Shown piece after piece: positions 26,465 through 34,843 of a DNA stretch of 51,321 nt. Source of the stretch: Deltaproteobacteria bacterium. Lineage in GTDB: Bacteria > Myxococcota_A > Polyangia > Polyangiales > Polyangiaceae. The notes under the pieces were generated by a model. That model worked only from the letters and a program-made list of their open reading frames with translations. It searched no databases and was not told the DNA's origin. Where the stretch lies: the NCBI GenBank assembly GCA_003235365.1, contig QJWJ01000349.1:1-51321 (forward strand), written 5' to 3'. The position numbers and the translations under genes are program-made. The number at the start of each line of letters is the position of its first letter. The first letter of the stretch is position 1.

Positions 26465-28354
26465 GTGGCCAGATTCATCGACGAACTCAAACGAACCCAC
26501 AACAACAACGCACTGCGAGCCGCTGACATCGGCAACGAAGTGGTGCTCTTTGGCTGGGTCGATAAGCGCCGTGACCACGGTAGCTTGATCTTCGTCGATT
26601 TGCGCGACCGCGAAGGCATCACCCAGGTGGTCTTCGATCCGGACGCCAGCGGTGATGCACACAAGCTGGCCGAAGCACTTCGCACCGAGTGGGTGATCGG
26701 CATTCGCGGCACGGTGCGCAGCCGTGGCGAGCAGTTCAGCAAGAAGCAGAACGCGATGGTCAGCGCCGCCAACCCGAACCTGCCGACGGGCGAGATCGAG
26801 GTCGTGGCCCTGGAGATCACGGTCTTCAACAAGGCCGAAACCCCGCCGTTCGAAATCACCGACTCGACCGACACGCGCGAAGAGGTGCGGCTGCAGTACC
26901 GCTACCTCGACTTGCGTCGCAAACCGCTGCAGCAAGCGCTGCGCCAGCGCCACAAGCTGAACCAAGCGACGCGCAACTACCTGTCCGACGCTGGCTGCAT
27001 GGAGATCGAGACGCCGTTCTTGGTCAAGTACACGCCCGGCGGCGCACGCAACTTCTTGGTGCCGGCACGGACCAACCCCGGAAAGTTCTACGCTCTGGCC
27101 GAAAGCCCACAGCTGTTCAAGCAGCTGTTCATGGTAGCCGGCTATGACAAGTACTTCCAAATCGTGCGCTGTTTCCGCGACGAAGACTTGCGCGTCGATC
27201 GTCAGCCCGAGTTCACGCAGATCGACATCGAGCTGTCGTTCATCAATCAGGACGACCTGTTCAAATTGGTCGAGGGCCTCGTGTTCCGCATCTGGAAAGA
27301 GGTCCTCGACATCGATCTGCACACGCTCTACCCGAGCGGTAGCTTCCCCCGGCTCAAGTTCGAAGACTCGATGCGCATGTACGGCAACGACAAGCCCGAC
27401 CTGCGCTTCGACATGCCCCACGTCGATTTGACGGAGCTGGTGATCGCCCACGACGGCGGCGGCATCCCGTTCTTCGCGCCCATCGCACAGAAGTTCAAAG
27501 ACGGCACGTACCGGCGCGATCTGCCGGCGGAGATCGTCAAGGCCATGGTCGTGCCCGCGGCGCACAACCTGTCGCGCGCCGACGGCGACAAGCTCGAGAA
27601 GTACGCCAAGAGCATGGGCGCCGGTGGCTTGGCGCGCGCCAAGGTCGCCGCCGACGGCAGCTGGACCCAATCACCGCTGTCCAAGAGCGTCACCGACGAG
27701 TTCCGTCTGGCGATCAACGACATCGTTGGCGCCAAAGAGGGCGACATCATCTTGTTCCAGTTCGGTAAGGCGCAGTTGGTGCACACCGTGATGGCCAACT
27801 TGCGACTGTTCGAAGCCAAACGTGCCGGCGTCATTCCGGAGACGGGTCACGGCGACAGCTTCAAGTTCTGTTGGGTCATCGACCCGCCGCTGTTCGAGTA
27901 CGACGACGAGCGAAAAGGCTGGGCCGCGGCGCACCACGCCTTCACCCGTCCCCACGACGAGCACGTCGATCTCATCGAAGAAGATCCGGGCCTGGTCAAC
28001 TGCTACCGCTACGACCTGGTGCTCAACGGCTTCGAGATCGGCGGCGGTTCAATTCGTCTACACGACCCCGAGGTGCAGGCGCGAGTGTTCGGCGCGCTGG
28101 GTATCGGCCCGGACGAGGCACGTGAGAAGTTCGGCTTCTTGCTCGACGCGCTCAAGTTTGGCGCGCCGCCCCACGGCGGCATCGCTCTAGGTATGGACCG
28201 CGTCGCCATGCTGATCGCCGGGACCGAGTCGATCCGCGACGTGATCGCCTTCCCCAAGACTCAGCGCGGCACCGACATGATGAGTGACGCACCTACCTCG
28301 GTCGCCCCCGAACAGCTCGCCGAGTTGCGAGTCCGACCCATTCTCGAATCGTGA
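26465..28354 (+). CDS. aspS: Aspartyl-tRNA synthetase
   Basis: AspRS is a class II enzyme. The 629 residues show an N-terminal OB-fold anticodon domain (residues 1-110), motif 2 (FRDEDLRVDRQPEFTQID), the bacterial GAD insert (about 300-425) and motif 3 (GIALGMDRVAMLIAG). The OB-fold reads KRRDHGSLIFVDLRDREG. A His at residue 38 in this position is typical of non-discriminating enzymes that also charge tRNA-Asn and rely on GatCAB; discriminating E. coli-type has Leu. The start is GTG. It is divergent from the membrane protein gene, with a very short gap. Confidence 0.97.
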   Translation: MARFIDELKRTHNNNALRAADIGNEVVLFGWVDKRRDHGSLIFVDLRDREGITQVVFDPDASGDAHKLAEALRTEWVIGIRGTVRSRGEQFSKKQNAMVSAANPNLPTGEIEVVALEITVFNKAETPPFEITDSTDTREEVRLQYRYLDLRRKPLQQALRQRHKLNQATRNYLSDAGCMEIETPFLVKYTPGGARNFLVPARTNPGKFYALAESPQLFKQLFMVAGYDKYFQIVRCFRDEDLRVDRQPEFTQIDIELSFINQDDLFKLVEGLVFRIWKEVLDIDLHTLYPSGSFPRLKFEDSMRMYGNDKPDLRFDMPHVDLTELVIAHDGGGIPFFAPIAQKFKDGTYRRDLPAEIVKAMVVPAAHNLSRADGDKLEKYAKSMGAGGLARAKVAADGSWTQSPLSKSVTDEFRLAINDIVGAKEGDIILFQFGKAQLVHTVMANLRLFEAKRAGVIPETGHGDSFKFCWVIDPPLFEYDDERKGWAAAHHAFTRPHDEHVDLIEEDPGLVNCYRYDLVLNGFEIGGGSIRLHDPEVQARVFGALGIGPDEAREKFGFLLDALKFGAPPHGGIALGMDRVAMLIAGTESIRDVIAFPKTQRGTDMMSDAPTSVAPEQLAELRVRPILES

Positions 28355-28485
28355 TCGGACGGGATTCGCCTTGCTTCGTCGTGGGGGATCCACTCCGAAA
28401 GCTGGGCGATGTCGCGTCGAGGATCATCGGGCAACCGCTTCTAAGCCCTTGACTTGAATGGAGTAGCCAGACCAGGCTCAGCACA

Positions 28486-29844
28486 ATGGCTGGAAGTGTC
28501 CTGGTCGTCGACGATAGCCCGACGATCCGCAAAGTCGTCACGGGCGTTCTCGAGGCCCGAGGCTTCAAGACGCGGGCCGCCGGGGACGGCAGGGAAGCGC
28601 TCGACCTCTTGCGTCAAGAGGCGTCGGACATGGTCCTGCTGGACTTCGTGATGCCGGTGATGAACGGCTACCAGTTCTGTCGGGAACTGCGCGCCGATCC
28701 CAAGCTCGCGCACCTACCCGTGGTGCTGATGAGTGCCAAGGGCGACAAGATACGTGGTCAGTTCGTGCAGCAAACCGGCGCGGTCGATGCCATTACCAAA
28801 CCCTTCGATCCGCGCGCGTTGGTCGCAGTCGTGGAAACGACGTTGCGCAAACCCACGCGCGAATCGCGCGGGCCAGGCAAGGGCGACGCCGAAGAGGAGC
28901 TGGAGCTCGAACGTCTCGAATCCATCGCCGATCCCGACGAACGCTCGAGGGAGGTCGCGAGCCTGTTCGCTCGGGGCTTGAGCGCTCTCGTGCTGCCGGT
29001 GGTGACCAAGATTGGCCCCCACCCGGACAAGACCGCGCTCACGACGATGCTGCGCACCGCCCTCGCCCCAGAAAGCCTGCGCGGTCTGGGCGGATTGCTG
29101 AGCCTGCTCGACAAACGCAAGAGTGAGTCGGCCGTGCTCGCCGGTGATCTCGGCTTCATCTCCATCGCCGAAGTGCTGCAGATGATGGAGCTGCAACGAC
29201 AAACCGGCGCAGTACACATCCACTACGGCGATCAGGCGATCACGTTGTACTTGGTCGAAGGTCGCATCGATCTGGCCGCGTCGAACAACCTGCCAATGAG
29301 CTTCCGCATCGGTCGGTTCTTGGTCGAAGATGGTGTGATCACCCGAGAAGAACTCGACCCGCTCCTCGCCGGTGAATCGACCGGATTGATCGGCGAAGAA
29401 CTCGAAAAGCGCGGGATCGCCACCAGCGATCAAGTCAAGGGCGCTCTGCGCCGGCAGACCAGCGAGCTCGTCTACGAGTCCGTTCGCTGGCGCAACGGAC
29501 GATTCACCTTCAACGTCAACGAGAGCTGCCCGGAAGCGACGCTCGCGCAGCTGCGTTTGGCGCCGGGCGGGTTGTTGATGGAGGGCTTCCGGCGAGTCGA
29601 CGAGTGGCAGCTCATCGAAGGGTCGTTCAAGTTCGACGAAGTGTTGGTCGCTGACAGTACCGCCGTCGACCGACTTGCCGAGCGTTCGGATCTCGAGCCC
29701 ATCGAAGAGTTGGTGCTGGCAACCATCGACGGCAAGCTCAACGTCCGGCAGATCGTCGACGAGGTGGACGCCAGCACGTTCGACGTGTGCAAGGCCTTGT
29801 ATCAGTTCCTCAAGTCGGGCGTCGTGCGGCGCAAGAGCCTGTAG
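28486..29844 (+). CDS. Response regulator with DUF4388 output
   Basis: A receiver (residues 1-120) has Asp9, Asp10, phosphoacceptor Asp53, Ser83 and Lys105, so it should be functional. A charged linker (about 122-150) follows. The C-terminal ~300 residues are a DUF4388 module: AGDLGFISIAEVLQMMELQRQTGAVHIHYGDQAITLYLVEGRIDLA, then LVYESVRWRNGRFTFN. A winged-helix-like end (LVLATIDGKLNVRQIVDEVDASTFDVCKALYQFLKSGVVRR) may be a third part. DUF4388 proteins are abundant in myxobacteria and lack DNA-binding evidence; PatA is a remote cousin. No partner kinase is adjacent. rimI follows 41 bases downstream. Confidence 0.9.
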   Translation: MAGSVLVVDDSPTIRKVVTGVLEARGFKTRAAGDGREALDLLRQEASDMVLLDFVMPVMNGYQFCRELRADPKLAHLPVVLMSAKGDKIRGQFVQQTGAVDAITKPFDPRALVAVVETTLRKPTRESRGPGKGDAEEELELERLESIADPDERSREVASLFARGLSALVLPVVTKIGPHPDKTALTTMLRTALAPESLRGLGGLLSLLDKRKSESAVLAGDLGFISIAEVLQMMELQRQTGAVHIHYGDQAITLYLVEGRIDLAASNNLPMSFRIGRFLVEDGVITREELDPLLAGESTGLIGEELEKRGIATSDQVKGALRRQTSELVYESVRWRNGRFTFNVNESCPEATLAQLRLAPGGLLMEGFRRVDEWQLIEGSFKFDEVLVADSTAVDRLAERSDLEPIEELVLATIDGKLNVRQIVDEVDASTFDVCKALYQFLKSGVVRRKSL

Positions 29845-29885
29845 ACCTGCGACGGCAGTCCGCCGTCGTTGCGTGGACGCCCACC

Positions 29886-30365
29886 ATGGCCGAGCTGTTG
29901 ATCGAAGCCCTGCCCGCCGAAGCCGTCGACGACGTGGCGCAGTTGAGCGACCTGTCCGGTCTGCAGGTGAACGTCGGGCAGGAGCTGCAGCAGAGCCACG
30001 CCGCGGTGTTCGTAGCGCGCGAGTCGAAGGGGACGGCGGCGCTGGCCTACGTCGTGCTGTGGAAGGTCGCCGACGAATTGCAGATCGTGGACATCGCCAC
30101 CGCGCCCAGGCACCGTCGGCGCGGCGCGGCGCGGCAGCTGCTCGAACACGTCGGTTCCCTTCGTCGCCACGGGTTCAGCTGCGTGCTCTTGGAAGTGCGC
30201 AGCTCGAACACCGCCGCTCGCGCCCTGTACGAACGCGTGGGTTTCGTCGAACTGCGGGTGCGCCGTGGGTACTATTCCGACGGCGAGGACGCCGTGGAAA
30301 TGAGCTGGCAGCTCACGCCCGACTCGCAAACGTCGGCAACGGGAGCCGCGAAGCGCCGCACCTAG
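29886..30365 (+). CDS. rimI: GNAT acetyltransferase, RimI-like
   Basis: RimI acetylates the N-terminal Ala of ribosomal protein S18. The 159 residues have the acetyl-CoA loop RHRRRGAARQLLEH (motif A), the LEVRSSNTAARALYERVGF signature (motif B) and the C-terminal RRGYYSDGEDAVEMSWQL, all strongly RimI-like. The exact substrate cannot be proven, since the family also includes other N-terminal acetylases. The ATG at 29886 is chosen because the upstream in-frame stretch belongs to the preceding gene's end. tsaB/tsaD, common partners, are not here. Confidence 0.8.
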   Translation: MAELLIEALPAEAVDDVAQLSDLSGLQVNVGQELQQSHAAVFVARESKGTAALAYVVLWKVADELQIVDIATAPRHRRRGAARQLLEHVGSLRRHGFSCVLLEVRSSNTAARALYERVGFVELRVRRGYYSDGEDAVEMSWQLTPDSQTSATGAAKRRT

Positions 30366-30522
30366 AGCACCGATCAGGTTGCCTGTGCACGGAACTGCCC
30401 CCGAAGAATCGCCCCAGCGGGGGTGAGGGCGCTTGTCGGGGCCACGTTCGGGCACGCTTGCTCGCAGCTCAGTGCTCCAGGTTGTTGATTTGTCGCGGCA
30501 ATCAACATGATGGCCGCTCCAG

Positions 30523-30741
30523 TCACGGGGCGAAGTGCAGCCACGCCCACAACCCGCCCAGGATCAGCGCCGCACCGAGCAACATCCACGCGAATCCGGA
30601 CACGAAGTACGGAAACCCCATCAGCAGCAAGCCCGCGACCAGGGGACGAAGCTCCTGCATCTTGCGCCCGAAGTAGAACAGCACGAACCCCACGGAGGAG
30701 ACGCAGAACGCTGTGACCAAAGAAGCGGGATCGAGGTCCAT
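30523..30741 (-). CDS. Small two-TM membrane protein
   Basis: 72 residues with hydrophobic segments (about 8-24, 32-50 and 51-68). It carries a Tyr/Phe-Gly-Lys-Arg-type cytoplasmic loop (FYFGRKMQELRPL) and the pattern LLLMGFPYFVSG, shared by a family of small conserved proteobacterial membrane proteins of unknown function. The ATG at 30741 starts MDLDPASLVTAF; a longer ORF to 30879 has no coding character. It lies about 160 bases downstream of the META lipoprotein stop on the same strand. Confidence 0.7.
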   Translation of the reverse strand: MDLDPASLVTAFCVSSVGFVLFYFGRKMQELRPLVAGLLLMGFPYFVSGFAWMLLGAALILGGLWAWLHFAP

Positions 30742-30802
30742 GGGGTGTTCGATGGGCGGCGACGGCGAACCCGCACGCCACCGTGGCTGTCCAAGAACCG
30801 AT

Positions 30803-30835
30803 GAGCGCGCGGGACAATTCCGCGCGCTCTCGTTT
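30803..30835 (+). terminator. Stem-loop with T-rich tail
   Basis: GAGCGCGCGG (30803-30812) pairs perfectly with CCGCGCGCTC (30820-30829) over a 7-base loop and is followed by TCGTTTTCG on the plus strand. No plus-strand gene ends close upstream (rimI stops at 30365). On the minus strand it lies just downstream of the META lipoprotein, where its tail is less T-rich, so it may serve that gene. Confidence 0.5.
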
Positions 30836-30902
30836 TCGCCAACGGTCGCGAGCCGCGGTCGGCCGAGTCGGCGACGCAACTCGCTGCTTTCTCAGGCGGG
30901 CA

Positions 30903-32384
30903 TCACTGCAGAATCGCGCCGATCCCTGCGTCGTCGCGACTGATCACGAGCCGGGTCCCGTCGATCTCGTAGGTGGAGACACCGTCCGCCAGCACGCCGA
31001 GCATCTGGGCTTCCAGCGCGGCGTTGACCTCGTCGGGACAGCCCATCTCTTCCCAGCCGACATTGCTGAACGTGAGCGTGGTGCCAACTGCCACATACTT
31101 GCCGCCACCGTTGTTGCAACCCGTCTGGAAGCCGAAGGTGCCGCCGCTGTCGAACGTCACGGTCGGACCGTTGAACGCCCCGCTGGTCGTCGAACCATCG
31201 GCGGTGAAGTAGTCGCTCACGAGCCAAGTGTCGTCGGTGAGCGAGGCGTCGAGCGTCATCGACGCACTGAACACCAACGTCGCTTCCGAACCGGTGAGTG
31301 TCAGTGCGTCGCCATTGACGTCGACGGTCGGACGCGACGAGAAGAAGTCGCCCACCCAGACGTCCTGGTCCATCAGCTCGACTGAGCAGCCCCGCGCGGT
31401 CGAGCCCTGGTCGTCGCAGCACAGTTCGTCGCCGCAGATCCGGCATTCGAACAGCAACCAGTTGCAGCCGCCCGACACCGACAGCTCGCCGATGTCCGAA
31501 AACTGGAGCTGCACGCGGCTGCCCGGAATGGGTTCGAAGCCTTCGCCACCAACCCAGTCGAAGTCCCGTCCAAACAACCCCGTTTGGGGATCGCTGGGGT
31601 CCGCGGGCTCAGCGCCCTTCTCGACGAACACCAGCGTGACGTCATCGGTCGTCATCGTCAGCCGCGGTCCTTGTTGAGTCAGCGCCGGCTCGGAAAGAAA
31701 GAACTGCTCGGCGAACGCCTCCTGATCGCCCAGCTCGCCGCTGCACCCGATCAACGTGCTGGTGTATGCGTCCTCCAGGCACAGGTGTCCGTCGCACACC
31801 GTGTACGTGGCGCCGTGACCGTTGCAGCCCGCGTGAAACCCGAAGCCGCCGTCCTCGAATGAAATCTGGAACACCACATCCGACGCGGGGACATAGCCTT
31901 CCGCGCTTTCGAGGATGTACTCGCGACCGTCCAGATCGATGTCGGAACCGCTGGGCGAGGGCGACCCCCCCGGATCCGCTCGGGACCCCCCGACGGTGAC
32001 CCGATCTGTATGGGCGTCAGAGTCGACCTCGATGGCGTACTCGTCCTCGACGTCGCCCGCGATTTGCACCTCGAATGACCCATCCTTTGCCGCGCTGGAG
32101 GTCACCGAATCGCCAGTCGACACGTTGGTGACCTCGACGCTCGCACCCCCCGGTTCAACCGCGCCTGGCTCGCCCCGGACGATCACGCCGTCGTCGCTCG
32201 CGGCAACGTTGATGCGCTGAGCGTCGATCACCGGCGGGTTACCCGTGTCCGTACTGGAGATGTCGGCGGGGCCTTTCGAGGCGCAACCGATCGCACCATG
32301 GATCAACCAAAGCGCAGCAAAGGCGGCGAGCCAGATACGGAGCAGGGACTGGAGAGTGAAGCGGCATTGGCTGAAGGGTTTCAT
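30903..32384 (-). CDS. Lipoprotein with three META-like repeats
   Basis: The 493-residue protein starts with a long hydrophobic signal ending in AIGC (Cys34 lipobox). Residues about 50-140 look like an Ig/carboxypeptidase-regulatory fold. Then follow three related META/HslJ-like units (about 145-260, 265-375, 378-493), recognisable by a GCN-type turn (AGCNGHGATY, GGCNWLLF, TGCNNGGGKY), the later GCS/GCP Cys, and an LTMTTDDVTLVF-type strand at the end of each unit. The ATG (32384) overlaps the upstream regulator's TGA (ATGA), so translation is probably coupled. META domains are found in stress and surface proteins; the role here is unknown. Confidence 0.8.
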   Translation of the reverse strand: MKPFSQCRFTLQSLLRIWLAAFAALWLIHGAIGCASKGPADISSTDTGNPPVIDAQRINVAASDDGVIVRGEPGAVEPGGASVEVTNVSTGDSVTSSAAKDGSFEVQIAGDVEDEYAIEVDSDAHTDRVTVGGSRADPGGSPSPSGSDIDLDGREYILESAEGYVPASDVVFQISFEDGGFGFHAGCNGHGATYTVCDGHLCLEDAYTSTLIGCSGELGDQEAFAEQFFLSEPALTQQGPRLTMTTDDVTLVFVEKGAEPADPSDPQTGLFGRDFDWVGGEGFEPIPGSRVQLQFSDIGELSVSGGCNWLLFECRICGDELCCDDQGSTARGCSVELMDQDVWVGDFFSSRPTVDVNGDALTLTGSEATLVFSASMTLDASLTDDTWLVSDYFTADGSTTSGAFNGPTVTFDSGGTFGFQTGCNNGGGKYVAVGTTLTFSNVGWEEMGCPDEVNAALEAQMLGVLADGVSTYEIDGTRLVISRDDAGIGAILQ

Positions 32385-33301
32385 CGTTTGGAGTCCTTCT
32401 TGGCGGACGGCCCGGGGGTGGAAGTCTGCTCGCTCGGAGCGAGGTTCTGGCTGAGGGGGAACAGCTGCAGGTTCAGTTGGAGTACTTGCGAAGGATGGGG
32501 TTCGGTGTCGCACAGCGCCGCGAGCTCACTGCGGAACGCGATCACCCGCCGCCGCACCTCCTCGAACAGCGCTGGGCTCGCGGTCAACGTCAGCGCCGAG
32601 ATGTAGCGTTGTGCGGCAGGGACGTCAGCCATGGCGTGTTGTGCGCGTTGCATCATCTGAGCGTGGAAGTTCCGGATGTGGAGCCCCGTTGCTTGAGGGC
32701 CGGTGGATACCGCCCGAGTCACCTGCACGAGCCGTCCGTCGTTGTCACGTTCGAGCATGCCGAGTCGCTGCAGCACATCCAACGCTTGGGCGGCTTCGCG
32801 CTCGCTGATTGGCGGGTGGAGCGCTTTGGCAATCCAGGAGGTATCCTCGACGAAGTCGGCGCACGCGACGAGCTCGCGAATCGCCGGGATGTACCAGCTC
32901 TGGTGGTAATCCTTTTGCGCGAGGTCCAGCCGCTGCGCTGAGCGGAACCGCGCGAACTTCGCCAAGCGCTCGTGCAGCTGGTTCCGCTCATCGTCGGCCT
33001 TGGCCTGATTGAACGCCACCAGCAGCTTGAAGTACTCGGTGGAATCGCGGCTGAGACCGCACGCGGCCGCAAATCGCTCCGCCATCTGGGGAGAGAGGTT
33101 TCGCTTGCCGTCGATGACCAGCTTCAAATAGTTCGGGGCACCAAGGCCCACGTCTCGGGCGAAGCTGCGATACGAAAACCCACGTTCCCGCTTTCGATTG
33201 GCGTAGTACGCGGCCAAGAACTCGCGGTAGTTGCGAAACTTGAACACGTCGACGGGCGCACGATGCCGCTTGTTGGAATGCGGAGTGGACACCCACCACA
33301 T
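32381..33301 (-). CDS. TIGR02147-family regulator-like protein
   Basis: The 306 residues match the TIGR02147/DUF4423 family, found in myxobacteria, Bdellovibrio and Fibrobacter: an N-terminal FKFRNYREFLAAYYANRKRERGFSYRSFARDVGLGAPNYLKLVIDGKRNLSPQMAERFAAACGL helix-turn-helix-like region, then a long helical domain with YYxxWY-like (DYHQSWYIPAIRELV) and DVLQRLGMLERDNDGR motifs. The family is regarded as regulatory by its HTH, but function is not established. It is coupled to the META lipoprotein by ATGA. A 20-bp palindrome lies upstream at 33344-33363. The start at 33301 has a poor ribosome-binding site; GTGs at 33292 and 33247 are alternatives. Confidence 0.8.
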   Translation of the reverse strand: MWWVSTPHSNKRHRAPVDVFKFRNYREFLAAYYANRKRERGFSYRSFARDVGLGAPNYLKLVIDGKRNLSPQMAERFAAACGLSRDSTEYFKLLVAFNQAKADDERNQLHERLAKFARFRSAQRLDLAQKDYHQSWYIPAIRELVACADFVEDTSWIAKALHPPISEREAAQALDVLQRLGMLERDNDGRLVQVTRAVSTGPQATGLHIRNFHAQMMQRAQHAMADVPAAQRYISALTLTASPALFEEVRRRVIAFRSELAALCDTEPHPSQVLQLNLQLFPLSQNLAPSEQTSTPGPSAKKDSKR

Positions 33302-33343
33302 GTCCCACGAAGACCCGTACCCGTCATGGCGATTGTTGCCAGG

Positions 33344-33363
33344 TCGTATTCTGCAGAATACGA
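33344..33363. promoter_or_regulatory. Perfect 20-bp palindrome, candidate operator
   Basis: The half-site TCGTATTCTG is followed directly by its exact complement (CAGAATACGA). It lies 43-62 bases upstream of the TIGR02147 start. The half-site recurs imperfectly on the minus strand at about 33376-33385 (CCGTATTGTC) and 33412-33421 (TTGTATTCTC). The surrounding ~100 bases are AT-rich. This is the best candidate regulator-binding site in the window. Confidence 0.6.
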
Positions 33364-33509
33364 TTTCCTAGCGACAATACGGTTCAACTATCCAATTGTA
33401 TGCAGATATTTGAGAATACAAGATCGACACAAGTGGGGCTCCGCGGCGTTCTTGTCTTCGTTTCACAGTCGGGGAGCGCGCCTTCCGCGCTGGCGAGCAA
33501 TGGACTAGG

Positions 33510-34787
33510 ATGCAGGCCGTGCGACGACCGAGTTGGGTCCTCATCGCTCTGGCCCTCGTCGGTTGCGATTGGTTGAACGATGACGCCGACACCGGGGTAG
33601 CGGCAGGAAACAACTCTGTCAGCCCAGCGCCGACCTCGACGTCACAGGTTCTCGATCGCACCTTGGGCGACCCGACGAACCTGGACAACGATCCGTCAGG
33701 GGAGACGTCCGCCTCGGCGAGCCAACGCCCCGCCATCGTGCCGAAGCCGTTCACCCCCCAGCAGTCCGCACCTCCCCCGTCGAAGACCGCGACTGCGAAG
33801 ATCCCCACTTCGCTGAGTCTCGAAGCTCGCTTCGATTGGCCAGGAAGCAACCCGGGTCTACAATTCGTCAAGCTCGAGGAAGAAGAAGCCGAAGTCGCTT
33901 CCGCGCGCGTTCGCCGCAACCTCCAAGTCACGGCGGAACTCGACGGAACCACGGCGGTGGTCATGACTGGCGGCGCATTTCCCGTTCCGCAGGGGAGCCA
34001 ATTGCTGGCCCGACCCGATCACCTCGGGCACCTGCTGCTGTGGCCCGACCAGGCGACGTACCGAGTGTTGCCACCGGGAAGCTTGCCGGCGCTGTTGCGA
34101 GAGCGGCGAGTCGACGTCGCCCCCCTCGTCACCCCGAAGGTCGAAAAAGACGAGCAGACGCGCGAGCGACGCTTCGGCGGCAAAGTGCAGCGCGCGGTCT
34201 TGAACACCGAACGCGGCACGATCACGTTAGACCGCATCGAGATAGCGGATGCTCCCCAGGCAGGCGCGCCACTGTGCCGGCTGATCATGGAGATTGCAGC
34301 CGCCCAAGCGTTGCCCAAAGTGTGCGGCGCCCCGTGGCTGCCCGTCCGCGCCCTGTACGAGCTCAACGAAGAGGGCAAGCTCGAGTTCGTCGTCGACAAG
34401 CTGAAGATCGTGACGGACGCGCCGAGCAGCGTCGAGGTACCTCCCCCGAGAGCCCGCTTCAGCTCGCGCGAATTGCCCGCCCTACAACCATCCTTCTTGC
34501 GCGGCGCCGAGCTCGCGGCGCTCACGCGCAACGACGAAAGCGGGACACTGACCGTGATCAATCGCGAAGAGGTCGGGGCGTTCGTGCTGCTCGACAACAC
34601 GCCGGTCGGTTTCGTGCCCCCCAAGGGGCGCTCCCACATCGCCGGCATCAGCAAGGGAGGCTACGAAGTTGCGCTGCGCGACTTCTTCGGCCGTCCCTTG
34701 TTACCACCCCAGCGACACGAGATCGGACCCGACCAGGTCACCGAGGTCGAGCTGCGGCGCCCAGACACCGACGGCGGCGCGCCGTAG
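33510..34787 (+). CDS. Lipoprotein of unknown function
   Basis: The N-terminus MQAVRRPSWVLIALALVGC has a clear lipobox (LVGC, Cys19). Residues 20-100 are disordered and Ser/Thr/Pro-rich. The remaining ~320 residues alternate strands and charged loops and have two Cys (CRL and CGAP). The C-terminal segment VINREEVGAFVLLDNTPVGFVPPKGRSHIAGISKGGYEVALRDFFGRPLLPP resembles a PEGA-like domain, which suits an envelope anchor. No function can be assigned. It is divergent from the TIGR02147 gene, sharing the 33302-33509 promoter region. Its stop codon lies in the first copy of a small tandem duplication. Confidence 0.75.
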   Translation: MQAVRRPSWVLIALALVGCDWLNDDADTGVAAGNNSVSPAPTSTSQVLDRTLGDPTNLDNDPSGETSASASQRPAIVPKPFTPQQSAPPPSKTATAKIPTSLSLEARFDWPGSNPGLQFVKLEEEEAEVASARVRRNLQVTAELDGTTAVVMTGGAFPVPQGSQLLARPDHLGHLLLWPDQATYRVLPPGSLPALLRERRVDVAPLVTPKVEKDEQTRERRFGGKVQRAVLNTERGTITLDRIEIADAPQAGAPLCRLIMEIAAAQALPKVCGAPWLPVRALYELNEEGKLEFVVDKLKIVTDAPSSVEVPPPRARFSSRELPALQPSFLRGAELAALTRNDESGTLTVINREEVGAFVLLDNTPVGFVPPKGRSHIAGISKGGYEVALRDFFGRPLLPPQRHEIGPDQVTEVELRRPDTDGGAP

Positions 34788-34816
34788 TTCCTCGATACTG
34801 GAGTTCCTCGATACTG
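34785..34816. repeat. 16-bp tandem duplication at the end of a gene
   Basis: TAGTTCCTCGATACTG (34785-34800) is followed directly by GAGTTCCTCGATACTG (34801-34816): 15 of 16 bases are identical. The first copy holds the TAG stop of the lipoprotein gene. It is a recent slippage-type duplication. Confidence 0.8.
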
Positions 34817-34843
34817 ACTCGCGCAACACGACTGGCTGCTGGC

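Noticed and set aside
26393..27670. 425-residue minus-strand open frame
   Set aside because: It is antisense to aspS and rich in Val/His/Asp by codon bias alone.
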